A stretch of DNA of 64,000 bases from Nocardia sp. BMG111209 (GCF_000381925.1 NZ_KB907310.1:1-64000), one strand, 5' to 3'. Positions 42,906-51,917 are shown, numbered from the stretch's first letter. Notes: generated from the sequence alone by a model not told the origin. Made by a program: numbers and translations.

Positions 42906-43721
42906 TCAGGCGGTCGCGACCGCCGGTGTGCGGGAATCCTGCCGGGCGAGCACGGCCACCAGGGCCACGATCGCCACGGCCGCGACCACGGTCACCCGGC
43001 CGGTGCCGAGATTCATACCGTCGTGGCGATCCCCGCCCAGCCAGTCGGCGACCGAGGCGCCCAGCGGACGGGTGAGCACGTAGGCGAACCAGAAGGCCGC
43101 GACCGCGTTCACCCCCGGCCGCCGGCGCGCGACCGCGGGTAGCGCGATGAGCGCCGCGAACAGCACGATCGACCAGCGGTAGCCGAGATGCATCCGGCTC
43201 GCGGTCAGATCGCCCGCGGCGGTACCCAGCATGAAGGTGACGATCACCGCGGCCCAGTAGAACGACTCCCGGCGGAGGGTCGTGATGCTGTGCACGGCGA
43301 GGGTGCCCTCGACCCGGTGCCAGACCGCGAACAGGATCGCGAGGGCGAGCAGGAATACGATCGTCGACACCGGTAGTGGCACCTTCCAGCGGAAGTCGAT
43401 GGTGTCGGCGGCCATCGTGCCCCAGATGCCGACCATCACCACCACGAACCAGTAGCGCCAGGGGTGATGGCGCCGGGCCGCCAGCTGCGCGATCAGCGCG
43501 CCGGCCAGCACCACCGTGGTGAGCAGGATCGCGAGGTCGCGGTCGGTCCGGCCGTCGAGGAAGTCCGCGAAGGATTCGCCCATACCCGTGGTGAGCACCT
43601 TGACGACCCAGAACAGCGCCGTGATCTGCGGAACCTTGGTTCCGGGCGACCGGTCGGCGCGGTCAGGGGTCGAGTCGATCACCTCGACACTGTCTCCGGC
43701 GAAACTGTGAAGAACCTTCAC
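42906..43721 (-). CDS. COG4705-type integral membrane protein
   Basis: About 271 residues with around eight membrane segments. VPQITALFWVVKVLTTGMGESFADFL (residues about 31-56) is the hallmark of COG4705, a family of unknown function. The motif recurs in weaker form near the middle (FYWAAVIVTFMLGTAAGDL) and again in FWFAYVLTRPLGASVADWL, suggesting internal repeats. The start is uncertain: GTG 43721 is chosen, but ATG 43760 or 43796 are in frame. Palindromes overlap this start region. Confidence 0.8.
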   Translation of the reverse strand: MKVLHSFAGDSVEVIDSTPDRADRSPGTKVPQITALFWVVKVLTTGMGESFADFLDGRTDRDLAILLTTVVLAGALIAQLAARRHHPWRYWFVVVMVGIWGTMAADTIDFRWKVPLPVSTIVFLLALAILFAVWHRVEGTLAVHSITTLRRESFYWAAVIVTFMLGTAAGDLTASRMHLGYRWSIVLFAALIALPAVARRRPGVNAVAAFWFAYVLTRPLGASVADWLGGDRHDGMNLGTGRVTVVAAVAIVALVAVLARQDSRTPAVATA

Positions 43722-43722
43722 A
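43706..43722. promoter_or_regulatory. TGTGAAG-AAC-CTTCACA palindrome
   Basis: A perfect 7-base inverted repeat at the chosen start of the COG4705 gene. It may be an operator, in which case the true start would be downstream, or a coincidental part of the coding sequence. Confidence 0.4.
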
Positions 43723-43740
43723 CCCGTCTGCGAATCGGCT

Positions 43741-43777
43741 GTGACAACGCATCCGGGCATTTCGCGCGCGTTGTCAC
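43741..43777. promoter_or_regulatory. Inverted repeat in the divergent promoter region
   Basis: GTGACAACGC (43741-43750) and its exact complement GCGTTGTCAC (43768-43777), 17 bases apart. A candidate regulator site between the COG4705 gene and the divergent small membrane-protein gene. Confidence 0.5.
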
Positions 43778-43948
43778 CGTACCGGTCGGTCCGCACGCTA
43801 CAGTCCGCTCGGGCCGTTCGTTCGCCCGGCGCCGCTTCGTCCGACGCTTGCTCTCGTGCCCCAACGCTCGCTCTCGTGCCAACGCTCGATGTCGTGTCCG
43901 TGCCGGTGTCCTCCCGCGTGGCGCCGTGCCGGCGAGATGGGAGGGTGG

Positions 43949-44350
43949 ATGTCCGACAACGGGTTTCGGCCCGATTCGATCGCCGGCGGGATCGATACCG
44001 GCCGGATGCCCGCGGCGGTGCGCTCGGCGCAACTGCTCGCGCTGGGCCTGGCGCTGATGGGGATCGTGTGCACGGCCGCGGCCGGCTGGCTGTTCGGTAC
44101 CCGCTCGGCGCTGGTCACCTCGCTGGCCTTCGTACCGAGCTGGCTGCTCGGGTTGCTCGCACTGGCGTTCGGCGCGGTCGGCAGCGGCATCCGGATCGGC
44201 GCGATCGGGCTCGCGGCGTTGAACATGGCGTGGACCGTCCCCTCGATCACGATGGGTCATCCGCCCGGCTGGCTGGGTCCGGCCGGTTCGATCGGGCTGA
44301 TCGTGCTGATGTTCCGGCCCGCCGCGCGGGACTGGTTCGAGGATTGGTAG
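43949..44350 (+). CDS. Small integral membrane protein of unknown function
   Basis: This 133-residue protein has four probable membrane segments (residues about 20-42, 48-72, 76-92, 100-118). The N-terminus is hydrophilic and cytosolic-looking; the C-terminus ends ARDWFEDW. ATG 43949 has GGGAGGG 5 bases upstream and is preferred to the upstream frame extension. No family recognised. Confidence 0.65.
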   Translation: MSDNGFRPDSIAGGIDTGRMPAAVRSAQLLALGLALMGIVCTAAAGWLFGTRSALVTSLAFVPSWLLGLLALAFGAVGSGIRIGAIGLAALNMAWTVPSITMGHPPGWLGPAGSIGLIVLMFRPAARDWFEDW

Positions 44351-44368
44351 CGCGCTCCTGACACGGTC

Positions 44369-44384
44369 GTAACATCCGCGAAAC
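44369..44384 (+). promoter_or_regulatory. GlnR box upstream of the NMT1-type importer
   Basis: GTAAC-ATCCGC-GAAAC (44369-44384) is an exact match to the actinobacterial GlnR half-site pair gTnAC-n6-GaAAC. It lies 53 bases before the ATPase start. GlnR is the OmpR-type nitrogen regulator. Confidence 0.7.
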
Positions 44385-44437
44385 CTGGTGTGCCGATTCG
44401 CAATGCCGGTGCAACCGGGTGCTCCTACTGTGACGGG

Positions 44438-45310
44438 ATGAGTTCGGAAACCGCCGCCGCCACCGGCATTCACATCAGCGGATTGAGCAAGACCTTCCGG
44501 GTGGGACGGCGCGCGGTGCCGGCACTGGACTCGGTCGATCTGCACACCGATCAGGGCACCTTCCTGTCGTTGCTCGGACCCTCGGGCTGCGGGAAATCGA
44601 CGGTGCTGCGCATCCTGGCCGGTCTGGAGACGCCGACGGCCGGGACCGCGCGCATCGACGGCGCCACCCCCGCCGAACTGCGCCGCCGGCACGAATTCGG
44701 GATCGCCTTCCAGGATTCGGCGCTGTTGTCCTGGCGCACCGTGGAATCCAATATCAAGCTGCCGTTGCAGGTGGCCGGGCTGCCGGTGGAGTCCGGCGCG
44801 ATCACGGAGCTGATCGAACTCGTCGGCCTGCAGGGCTTCGAGAAGGCGAAGCCGGCGCAGCTGTCCGGCGGTATGCGGCAACGGGTTTCGATCGCGCGGG
44901 CCCTGGTGGTGAAGCCGACGGTGCTGCTGCTGGACGAACCGTTCGGCGCCCTGGACGATATGACCCGGCAACGGCTGAATCTGGAACTGCTGCGCATCTG
45001 GACCGAGAAGCCCGCGACCACGCTGATGGTGACGCACGGCATCGCCGAGGCGGTGTTCCTGTCCGACGTGGTCGCGGTGATGAGCCCGCGGCCGGGGCGG
45101 GTGGTGCAGATGGTGGAGATCGATCTGCCGCGGCCGCGCACCCCGGAGATGATGCGCACCCCGGAATTCCACAAGTTGCACGACTACCTGTCGGAGTTGC
45201 TGTTCGGTCGCAACGGCGACGGCGGTATCGAGGCCGCGGCCGAGGCGCTCGAGACCGTGGCGGCGCCGGAGAGCGCCGGCGCGGCGGAGCCGACGGGTGG
45301 TGCGCAGTGA
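44438..45310 (+). CDS. ABC transporter ATPase (nitrate/sulfonate/taurine/pyrimidine type)
   Basis: This is a 290-residue ATPase. Walker A is [14 protein letters not shown] near residue 46, the Q-loop [13 protein letters not shown] near residue 89, the signature [15 protein letters not shown] near 142, and Walker [17 protein letters not shown]. It ends with a roughly 45-residue Ala/Glu-rich tail. It is closest to SsuB/TauB/ThiZ-like ATPases. First gene of an importer operon; the next gene overlaps by 4 bases. Confidence 0.92.
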   Translation: MSSETAAATGIHISGLSKTFRVGRRAVPALDSVDLHTDQGTFLSLLGPSGCGKSTVLRILAGLETPTAGTARIDGATPAELRRRHEFGIAFQDSALLSWRTVESNIKLPLQVAGLPVESGAITELIELVGLQGFEKAKPAQLSGGMRQRVSIARALVVKPTVLLLDEPFGALDDMTRQRLNLELLRIWTEKPATTLMVTHGIAEAVFLSDVVAVMSPRPGRVVQMVEIDLPRPRTPEMMRTPEFHKLHDYLSELLFGRNGDGGIEAAAEALETVAAPESAGAAEPTGGAQ

Positions 45311-46071
45311 ACGGGCGGGCCGGCCGGGGTCTCAGCGGCGCGATCGGCGTCGTGGCGCTGATCGTGCTCTGGTGGGTGCTGGCGGAGTTGCGGGTCGCCG
45401 GCGGCACCATCCCCGGACCGTGGACGGTGCTGCACACCATGTACACCGACGGCTGGGGGCTGTACGGGCCGAACTTCCGGATCACCGCGCTCGGGGCGTT
45501 GAAGGGATTCGTCTGGGGCAACGTGCTGGCCATCGGCCTGGCGATCCTGGTGCTGCTGGTGCCGCCGATCGAATCCTTGGCCACCCAGCTGGCGATCCTG
45601 AGTTATTGCACGCCGCTGCTCGCGCTGGGCCCGATCATCCTGGTGGTGTTCGGCGGCCGCACGCCGACGGTGTTCCTGGCGGGGATGTACTGCTTCTTCA
45701 CCACCATGGTGGGCACGGTGGCCGGGCTGCGCTCGGCCGATCGCACCAGCCTGGATCTGATCCGCGCCTACGGCGGCGGCCGCTGGCAACGCCTGTGGCG
45801 GGTGCAGTTGATCGCGGCGTTGCCGAATACGTTGGCGGCCTTGAAGATCGCGGCGCCGTCGGCGGTGCTGGGTGCGATCCTGGGTGAATATCTGGGTGGC
45901 GTCGACACCGGGATCGGGGTGGCGCTCACGGCCGCGCAGAACTCCTACAACGTGCCCCGCACCTGGGGGATGGCACTGGCCGCGGCCGCGCTGGCGGGCG
46001 TGGGCTATCTGCTGGTGAGCCTGCTGGCCCGAGCGCTGCGGCCGTGGACCGGAACGGAGGCACGGGCGTGA
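45307..46071 (+). CDS. ABC transporter permease (SsuC/TauC type) 1
   Basis: This is a 254-residue permease with about six membrane segments. The EAA loop [44 protein letters not shown] lies near residues 155-198. GTG 45307 overlaps the previous stop. Two different permeases in the same operon suggest a heterodimeric channel. Confidence 0.9.
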   Translation: MNGRAGRGLSGAIGVVALIVLWWVLAELRVAGGTIPGPWTVLHTMYTDGWGLYGPNFRITALGALKGFVWGNVLAIGLAILVLLVPPIESLATQLAILSYCTPLLALGPIILVVFGGRTPTVFLAGMYCFFTTMVGTVAGLRSADRTSLDLIRAYGGGRWQRLWRVQLIAALPNTLAALKIAAPSAVLGAILGEYLGGVDTGIGVALTAAQNSYNVPRTWGMALAAAALAGVGYLLVSLLARALRPWTGTEARA

Positions 46072-46865
46072 ACGTGCTGCGCAGAATCGCGAAATTCCTT
46101 TTCCCCCTGGTGATCTCGGTGATCCTGATGGGGGTGATCTGGACCGTCTTCCTGAAGGCGTTCCCGCAGGTCGGGCCGCGGGTGGGCAAGACGCCCGCGG
46201 ATGTGTGGCGCTACCTGGTCACCGGGCCGACCGCGGGGACCGCGCGGCAGGCCATCCTGGCCGATCTGCGCATCACCCTGCAGGACGCCGCGCTCGGCTT
46301 CGGCGTGGGCATGCTCGTCGCGCTGGCGCTGGCGGCGCTGTTCGTCACCGTGCCGGCCGCCGAGCGGTCGTTCATGCCGGTGGCCCTGTTGCTGCGGTCC
46401 GTGCCGCTGGTGGCGCTGACGCCGATCATCGTGCTGGTCTGCGGACGCGGTCCGGGCGGGGTGACCACCATGGCGGCCATCGTGGTGTTGTTCCCGGCGC
46501 TGGTGCTGATCATGACCGGATTGCGCGGCGCGCCACAGCAGGCCATGGAACTGATCGCGGTCTACGGTGGCTCGCGCTGGACCGCGCTGCGCATGGTGGC
46601 GGTGCCGGCCGCGCTGCCGACGGTGTTCGCGGCGGCCCGGATCTCGGTGCCGGGCGCGCTGATCGGCGCACTGCTCGGCGAGTGGCTCGGTAGCGGTAAG
46701 GGTCTGGGCTCCAGCCTGATCCGGGCCGTGGCGAGCTTCCAGTACAACAAGCTGTGGGCCTCGATCGTGCTGGTCACGCTGGTGTCGGTGCTGCTGTACG
46801 CGATCGTCGGCGTGCTGGAGAATCTGGTACTGGCCCGGTTCGGACCGGACGCGGGCCGGTCCTGA
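46068..46865 (+). CDS. ABC transporter permease (SsuC/TauC type) 2
   Basis: This is a 265-residue permease. The N-terminal segment FLFPLVISVILMGVIWTVFLKAF is followed by a typical binding-protein-dependent transport domain, with loop IAVYGGSRWTALRMVAVPAALPTVFAAARISVPGALIGALLGEW near residue 165. GTG 46068 overlaps the preceding stop. Confidence 0.9.
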   Translation: MNVLRRIAKFLFPLVISVILMGVIWTVFLKAFPQVGPRVGKTPADVWRYLVTGPTAGTARQAILADLRITLQDAALGFGVGMLVALALAALFVTVPAAERSFMPVALLLRSVPLVALTPIIVLVCGRGPGGVTTMAAIVVLFPALVLIMTGLRGAPQQAMELIAVYGGSRWTALRMVAVPAALPTVFAAARISVPGALIGALLGEWLGSGKGLGSSLIRAVASFQYNKLWASIVLVTLVSVLLYAIVGVLENLVLARFGPDAGRS

Positions 46866-46867
46866 GT

Positions 46868-46924
46868 TTACTTGCAGCACACAATTTTACATCGCGGGAA
46901 CAATGCATTTACCTGGGATACACA
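46868..46924 (+). promoter_or_regulatory. GlnR-like box array upstream of the binding-protein gene
   Basis: TTTAC-ATCGCG-GGAAC (46887-46902), then AATGCA, then TTTAC-CTGGGA-TACAC (46909-46924), reproduces the a-n6-b-n6-a-n6-b spacing of GlnR sites with an 11-base period. Another TTTAC lies at 46868. It sits in the 112-base gap between permease 2 and the SBP gene. Confidence 0.6.
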
Positions 46925-46977
46925 ACTGTCGCACGGAAAGCAAAGTATCCGAAATCGAAACACCTTACATTTCCGAC

Positions 46978-48081
46978 ATGACTCGCGTGACAGGCCCCTT
47001 GCCGGCCCAGAAGTTCGCCGTGGACCGTCGGTCCTTCCTTCGTTTCTCGGTCCTCGCCGGAGCTGCCGCGGGTGGCGCCGGAGTGCTTGCCGCATGCGGG
47101 AATTCGTCCTCGTCCAGCGGTGGCGGCGGCACCTCCGCCGACGGTTCGAAGTTCGGGACCGTGGCGATCCAGTTGTCCTGGTTGAAGAACATCGAATTCG
47201 CCGGTGAGTTCTTCGCCGACAGCAAGGGTTACTACAAGGATGCCGGTTTCGGGAAGGTCGACCTGATCGCCGGTGGCGCGGCGGGCACCACGGTGGAGGC
47301 CGGCCTGGACACCAAGAAGGTCTGGCTGGGCATGTCGGCCCCGATGCTGACCGCCCCCGCGGTGCTGGAGGGCCTGCCCGCGAAGATCGTGGGCACCACC
47401 TATCAGAAGAATCCGTTCTGCATCGTCAGCTCGGCGGCCAAGCCGATCAAGACCCCGCAGGACATGAAGGGCCGCAAGATCGGTGTGCAGGACGGCAATC
47501 AGCTCGTGTTCGGCGCGCTGCTGGCGGCCAACGGCCTCACGCCCAGCGACGTCACCATCGTTCCGGCGCAATACGATCCGACACCGCTGGCCAGCGGCGA
47601 GGTCGACGGCTGGGTCAGCTATGTGACCAACGAGCCGATCACGCTGGCGGCCAAGGGCTTCCAGAACGCCAACTTCCTGTTCGCCGATTTCGGGCTGCCG
47701 CTGGTCGCGGAGACGCTGACCGTGCGGCAGGAGACCATCGACAAGGAGCGGGACAAGCTGAAGGCGTTCCTGGTCGCGGAGATCAAGGGCTGGAAGGACG
47801 CGGTCGCGAATCCGGCGGAGTCGGCCCGGCTGGCCGTGGAGGTCTACGGCAAGGATCAGCACCTGGAGGCCGGCGAACAGACCCTGGAGGCGAAGGCGCA
47901 GAACGATCTGGTCGTCTCCGCCGACACCAAGACCAACGGGCTGTTCACCATCTCCGATCAGCTGGTCGGCCAGAACATCGAGGCCCTCGGCAAGGCGAAG
48001 ATCAGCATCAAGGCCGATCAGTTGTTCGACCTGTCGGTGCTGAAGGAGGTCTACGCCGAACATCCGGAGCTCAAGAGCTGA
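46978..48081 (+). CDS. ABC transporter substrate-binding lipoprotein (NMT1/SsuA type)
   Basis: This 367-residue protein has a Tat-like DRRSFLRFSVLAGAA signal with lipobox LAAC (Cys near residue 39), then a Ser/Gly linker. The NMT1/THI5-like domain has QLSWLKNIEFAGEFFADSKGYYKDAGF near residue 65 and IGVQDGNQLVFGALL. Relatives bind nitrogen- or sulfur-containing small molecules such as pyrimidines, taurine or nitrate. GlnR-like sites upstream favour a nitrogen compound; next to urate/purine genes a purine-derived ligand is possible but unproven. Confidence 0.88.
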   Translation: MTRVTGPLPAQKFAVDRRSFLRFSVLAGAAAGGAGVLAACGNSSSSSGGGGTSADGSKFGTVAIQLSWLKNIEFAGEFFADSKGYYKDAGFGKVDLIAGGAAGTTVEAGLDTKKVWLGMSAPMLTAPAVLEGLPAKIVGTTYQKNPFCIVSSAAKPIKTPQDMKGRKIGVQDGNQLVFGALLAANGLTPSDVTIVPAQYDPTPLASGEVDGWVSYVTNEPITLAAKGFQNANFLFADFGLPLVAETLTVRQETIDKERDKLKAFLVAEIKGWKDAVANPAESARLAVEVYGKDQHLEAGEQTLEAKAQNDLVVSADTKTNGLFTISDQLVGQNIEALGKAKISIKADQLFDLSVLKEVYAEHPELKS

Positions 48082-48089
48082 GCCACCCC

Positions 48090-48119
48090 GTCGCACCCCG
48101 GTCCGGCCCGGGGTGCGAC
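48090..48119 (+). terminator. Terminator of the importer operon
   Basis: GTCGCACCCCG (48090-48100) pairs perfectly with CGGGGTGCGAC (48109-48119), 8 bases after the SBP stop. Confidence 0.85.
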
Positions 48120-48134
48120 GAAACCTGTTCTTTA

Positions 48135-48150
48135 TGTGATTCGCATCACA
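48135..48150. promoter_or_regulatory. CRP-type site
   Basis: TGTGATTCGCATCACA is a perfect match to TGTGA-n6-TCACA, the CRP/Cmr consensus. It lies about 140 bases before the cupin gene. A TTGACA -35-like box follows at 48248. Confidence 0.6.
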
Positions 48151-48288
48151 TTTCACCTTCATGCATCAGCTGGACCTGCACCGGCGTCGCGTGGCTCGGC
48201 GGTTCCCGAACCTGGGAACAGCCTGTGATCACGGGGTCCGATATTTGTTGACAGGTCATCGAGCCGGAGCGATTGCGAGTGATGCGAG

Positions 48289-48744
48289 ATGAGTCGGATG
48301 CTCAAGTCCGTCCGAGTGGTGCGATCTGTCGACACCGCCGAAGTCCTCGGACCGCAGCGACAACGGCTCACGCCGTGTATCACCGCGGAAGTCTGTGGCA
48401 CCGAAGGGATTTCGGCCGGTACGGTGTACATGCCGCCGGGCGCGATGTCGCGCGCGCACTACCACGCGCACAGTGAGATCGTGGTGTTCTGCCTGCGCGG
48501 CAACGCCGTGACGCTGATCGGGCCCGAACTGGAACCGTACTTCCACGGTCCCGGCGAATTCATCTACATTCCCGAGGGAATCGTGCACGTCGCCGTGAAT
48601 CTCGGTGTCTCGGACGATCTCGTCGCCGTCGAGATGCGCACCGACCCGCGGTTCAACGACGACGTGGTGCTGACCCCGGAATACGACGAGGCCGCCGCCG
48701 CGGTCGCCACGCGGTTGCGCGCCGAACTCCCGGTCGCGACATGA
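48289..48744 (+). CDS. Cupin-domain protein
   Basis: This 151-residue single cupin has motif 1 as HYHAHSEIVVFCLRG near residues 58-72 and motif 2 as PGEFIYIPEGIVHVAVN near residues 88-104. The His/Glu/His metal ligands are retained. It could be a small dioxygenase, isomerase or sensor. First gene of a translationally coupled trio (overlaps the aminotransferase by 4 bases). Confidence 0.8.
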   Translation: MSRMLKSVRVVRSVDTAEVLGPQRQRLTPCITAEVCGTEGISAGTVYMPPGAMSRAHYHAHSEIVVFCLRGNAVTLIGPELEPYFHGPGEFIYIPEGIVHVAVNLGVSDDLVAVEMRTDPRFNDDVVLTPEYDEAAAAVATRLRAELPVAT

Positions 48745-49922
48745 TCGAACGCAAGCGCAGCCACGCCGCCGTGATCACCCGCAGCGGGCCGATCGATGAG
48801 CTGTTCGCCGCCGCCGCGCGCCGGCCGGAGCTGGTCTCGTTCGCGGCGGGTGCGCCGGATCCGGCGCTGCTGCCGGTCGAGTCGATCGCCGGGCTCGCCG
48901 CGGCGGCACTCGACCGCCACGGCCGGGCCGCATTGCAGTACGGGCTCACCGGCGGCCTGCCCGCGTTGCAGGAATTGTCCCGAAAGCTGTTGTCCGAGCG
49001 GGGAATCGACTGCGCGACCGGCGACATCCACATCGCCACCGGCGCCTCCGGCGCACTGCACAACATCTGCCTGGCGACCCTCGACCGGGGTGATGTGGTG
49101 CTGGTCGAGACACCGACGCACGGCCCGGCGGTCACCCTGTTCCGCAGTCACGGCGCGACCGTGATCGGGGTCGAATGCGACGAGTCCGGGGTGCTGCCCG
49201 AGGCGCTCGACGATGCGATCCGGCGGCATCTGCCCGCCTTCGTCTACCTGATGCCGACCTTCCACAACCCGACCGGCCGCACGATGTCCGCCGAACGCCG
49301 GGCACGGACGGCCGAGGTGATCCGGCGGCACCGGATGCTGGCGATCGAGGACGACGTCTATGTGGAGTTGCGCTACCGCGGGGCCGAGGTGCCCGCGCTG
49401 ACCTCGTTCGTGCCGGAGTTCTGCGCCTACCTCACCTCGCTGTCGAAATGTGTCGCGCCGGCGCTGCGGATCGGGATCACCACGATGCCGCAGCCGCTGC
49501 TGCGCGATGTGCTGGTGCTCAAACAGGGCATCGATATGCAGACCTCCTCGCTCACCCAGGCGCTCGCCGCCGAATTCCTCGGCGGGCCCGAGCGCGCGGC
49601 GCACCGGCAACGGCTGGTCGAGCACTACGCGGCCAAACTCGACCGGCTCGCCGGCGCGCTCGGCGAACACCTCGGGCCGGACTTCCGCTGGACCGTTCCC
49701 GACGGCGGGCTGTTCGTCTGGGTCGAGGGCCCACCGGATTTCGACGCCGGCGCGGTGCTGCCGGCCGCGCTCGACCACGGGGTCGCGTACCTGCCGGGCA
49801 GCCATTTCTACGCCGACGGCGGCGCGGACCGTGGCAACACCCTGCGCCTGAGCTTCTCCGCGGTACCGATCGGGGATATCGACCGGGGCGTCGCGGCGCT
49901 GGCGCGGGTGTGCCGGCCGTGA
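48741..49922 (+). CDS. PLP-dependent aminotransferase (class I/II, MocR-type fold without HTH)
   Basis: This 393-residue enzyme has YGLTGGLPALQELSRKLL near residue 74 and TGASGALHNICLATLDRGD near residue 98. YLMPTFHNPTGRTMS near residue 170 holds the cofactor Asn, and IEDDVYVELRY near residue 202 the Asp/Tyr. The PLP lysine is in [13 protein letters not shown] near residue 236. It resembles 2-aminoadipate/valine-type transaminases. Amino donor and substrate unknown. Coupled to the cupin and calycin-like genes. Confidence 0.88.
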   Translation: MIERKRSHAAVITRSGPIDELFAAAARRPELVSFAAGAPDPALLPVESIAGLAAAALDRHGRAALQYGLTGGLPALQELSRKLLSERGIDCATGDIHIATGASGALHNICLATLDRGDVVLVETPTHGPAVTLFRSHGATVIGVECDESGVLPEALDDAIRRHLPAFVYLMPTFHNPTGRTMSAERRARTAEVIRRHRMLAIEDDVYVELRYRGAEVPALTSFVPEFCAYLTSLSKCVAPALRIGITTMPQPLLRDVLVLKQGIDMQTSSLTQALAAEFLGGPERAAHRQRLVEHYAAKLDRLAGALGEHLGPDFRWTVPDGGLFVWVEGPPDFDAGAVLPAALDHGVAYLPGSHFYADGGADRGNTLRLSFSAVPIGDIDRGVAALARVCRP

Positions 49923-50296
49923 TGCCGCAGGCGCATCCGATCGTCGGCGTATGGGAGGTCACCGCGCCGGACGCGCCGTTCCCGCACCACGTCATGACCT
50001 TCCACGCCGACGGCACCATGGCACAGTCGAATCCGGATATCGGCAATCGGCAGACCAGCGACAGCGGCGGGATGGGGATCTGGCGGGCCGACGGCGGCGA
50101 GGTCGCCGGGAAGTTCGTCGAATACACCGTGGATCGGGCGGAGCCGTCGATCGTCCGGCGGGGCGTGGTCGAATTCCGGATGGTGGTGGCGGCCGGTGAG
50201 TTCCGCGGCGACGCCGCGGCGACCTTCACGCAGCTGCCGGACGGGCCGGTCACCGAGCCGGCGCGTACCTCGTTGTACGGCAGGCGGCTGATCTGA
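49919..50296 (+). CDS. Calycin/lipocalin-like small protein
   Basis: This is a 125-residue cytosolic beta-rich protein. It starts GTGATG overlapping the aminotransferase stop (ATG 49922 equally possible). It begins HPIVGVWEVTAPDAPFPHHVMTFHADGTMAQSNPD, a pattern of lipocalin-like barrels, and continues GMGIWRADGGEVAGKFVEYTVDR. Probably a ligand binder or cyclase-like enzyme. Function unknown. It abuts the convergent XdhC gene with no gap. Confidence 0.65.
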   Translation: MMPQAHPIVGVWEVTAPDAPFPHHVMTFHADGTMAQSNPDIGNRQTSDSGGMGIWRADGGEVAGKFVEYTVDRAEPSIVRRGVVEFRMVVAAGEFRGDAAATFTQLPDGPVTEPARTSLYGRRLI

Positions 50297-51280
50297 TCAG
50301 GCGGCGGCCATGGTGGCCGTCGCGCGGGAACGGATCGCGAGCATCTCGGCGGCCACGGCGATCGCGGTCTCCATCGGGGTGTGCGCGCCGATGTCGAGTC
50401 CGGCCGGCGCGCACAGCCGGCCCAGGGTCATATCGTCGAATCCGCCGGCCCGCAGCGCCTCGATCCGCCGCAGATGGGCGTTGCGGGAGCCGAGGGCGCC
50501 CAGATAACCGAAGTCGTGCAGCCGCAGCGCGACCGTGAGCAGGGGAACCTCGAATTTGGGGTCCTGGGAGACCAGCACCAGGGCGGTGGAACCGTCGATG
50601 CGACCGGCGGCGGCCTCCGCGTTCAGATAGCGGTGCGGCCATTCGACCACGACCTCCGCCCCCGGGAAGGACTGCGGCGACGCGAACGCCTCGCGGGCGT
50701 CGCACACGGTGACCCGGTAGCCGAGTAGTCGGGCCTGCACGGTGAGCGCGGACGCGAACGGGTTGGCGCCGAAGATGATCATCCGCGGCGGCGCGGTGTA
50801 CGAGCGGACGAAGATGTCCGACTCCGGCAGCGACACCAGCTCGGTGTTGTGCTTGCGCTCGGTGACCAGGTGCTGGCCGATCACCTCGGGATCGGTATGC
50901 CACACCACGGTGAACACCGTGACCGGTTTGTGCGCGGCGATCTCCTGCGCGACGGTCGGGAACTCCGGGAAATGGCCACGGGAGAACGGTTCCACGAACA
51001 CGTCGATGGTGCCGCAGTCGGTGCCCACCTCCAGACCGGAGGTCGGATCGAAGCGCCGCAGCTCACGCCGCCCGGTGGCCGCCGCGATCCGGGCCGTCTC
51101 CAGCACCGCCGCCTCGTAACAGCCGTCGGACACCGTGCCGTGCACCCCGCCGTCGGGATCCACCAGCATGGCCGAACCGACCGGCAGGGGTGACGAGCCG
51201 AAGGTGCGGACGAGCGTCGCCAGGCCACCTACACGGCCGCTCTGCCACACTCGCATCATATCTTCGAGAATGTCGCGCAT
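50297..51280 (-). CDS. XdhC/CoxI-family molybdenum hydroxylase maturation protein
   Basis: This 327-residue protein has an N-terminal XdhC/CoxI domain with LATLVRTFGSSPLPVGSAMLVDPDG (residues about 21-45), GTVSDGCYEAAV and VGTDCGTIDVFVEP. The C-terminal Rossmann XdhC_C domain has PRMIIFGANPFASAL and YLGALGSRNAHLRR. It helps insert sulfurated molybdenum cofactor into xanthine-dehydrogenase-type enzymes. ATG 51280 follows GGGAGCCTGTG. The probable client is the hydroxylase at 60555-64000. Confidence 0.9.
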   Translation of the reverse strand: MRDILEDMMRVWQSGRVGGLATLVRTFGSSPLPVGSAMLVDPDGGVHGTVSDGCYEAAVLETARIAAATGRRELRRFDPTSGLEVGTDCGTIDVFVEPFSRGHFPEFPTVAQEIAAHKPVTVFTVVWHTDPEVIGQHLVTERKHNTELVSLPESDIFVRSYTAPPRMIIFGANPFASALTVQARLLGYRVTVCDAREAFASPQSFPGAEVVVEWPHRYLNAEAAAGRIDGSTALVLVSQDPKFEVPLLTVALRLHDFGYLGALGSRNAHLRRIEALRAGGFDDMTLGRLCAPAGLDIGAHTPMETAIAVAAEMLAIRSRATATMAAA

Positions 51281-51293
51281 CACAGGCTCCCGA

Positions 51294-51917
51294 TCACTGT
51301 GCACGATTGTGCGGGTAGTCGTGGTCACGTCCCGTCGCCAAATCGTCGCACGTGACGGCCACCATATCCGGTCTTTTGTCCAGATACGCCCTTGCGCCCG
51401 AATCTCCTCGTGCGGAATCGATCACGTTTGTCCAATGTTCATGTCCTATGACCACCGGATGTCCGGGTGCTTCACCGAAGACCGCGCGGGCGAGCCCACT
51501 GGACGCGGCGCGGGCGGCGGCGAGTACCCGCGCGACCACCGCCGGACCGACGTCCGGAGTGTCGACGGGCATGATCGCCGCGTAGTCGGCGGCCGCGGGG
51601 CCGGATTCGGCCAGGGCGCCGAGCCCGGACCGCAGCGAGGCGGACATCCCGGTCGCCCAGTCCGCCGCCCAGACCGGCCGCGCTTCCGCCGGAAGTTCGA
51701 TTGCGGGTTGTTCGCTTATCTGCCATCCACCGCTCGCCGAGGGGCGGGCCGGGCCGCTGGCACCCAGCACCACGACCACCTCCGCGCACCCGCCGCCGCG
51801 CAGTGCGGCAACCGCCGAGCGCAGCCAGTTCCCGTCGGCCGCCAGTACTTTGGGCCGCCCGTACCGAGTGCCCGCACCGGCGGCGAGTACGATGCCGTCG
51901 CAGCGTCCGAGGGTCAT
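51294..51917 (-). CDS. MobA-like NTP transferase (molybdenum cofactor cytidylyltransferase, MocA-like)
   Basis: This 207-residue protein has the nucleotide-binding N-terminus IVLAAGAGTRYGRPKVLA, with MPVDTPDVG in the middle as the metal-binding Asp motif and GHPVVIG late. It is the short MocA/MobA form linked to XdhC genes, making the cytosine dinucleotide form of Moco. It lies 13 bases upstream of XdhC in the same direction. Confidence 0.85.
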   Translation of the reverse strand: MTLGRCDGIVLAAGAGTRYGRPKVLAADGNWLRSAVAALRGGGCAEVVVVLGASGPARPSASGGWQISEQPAIELPAEARPVWAADWATGMSASLRSGLGALAESGPAAADYAAIMPVDTPDVGPAVVARVLAAARAASSGLARAVFGEAPGHPVVIGHEHWTNVIDSARGDSGARAYLDKRPDMVAVTCDDLATGRDHDYPHNRAQ

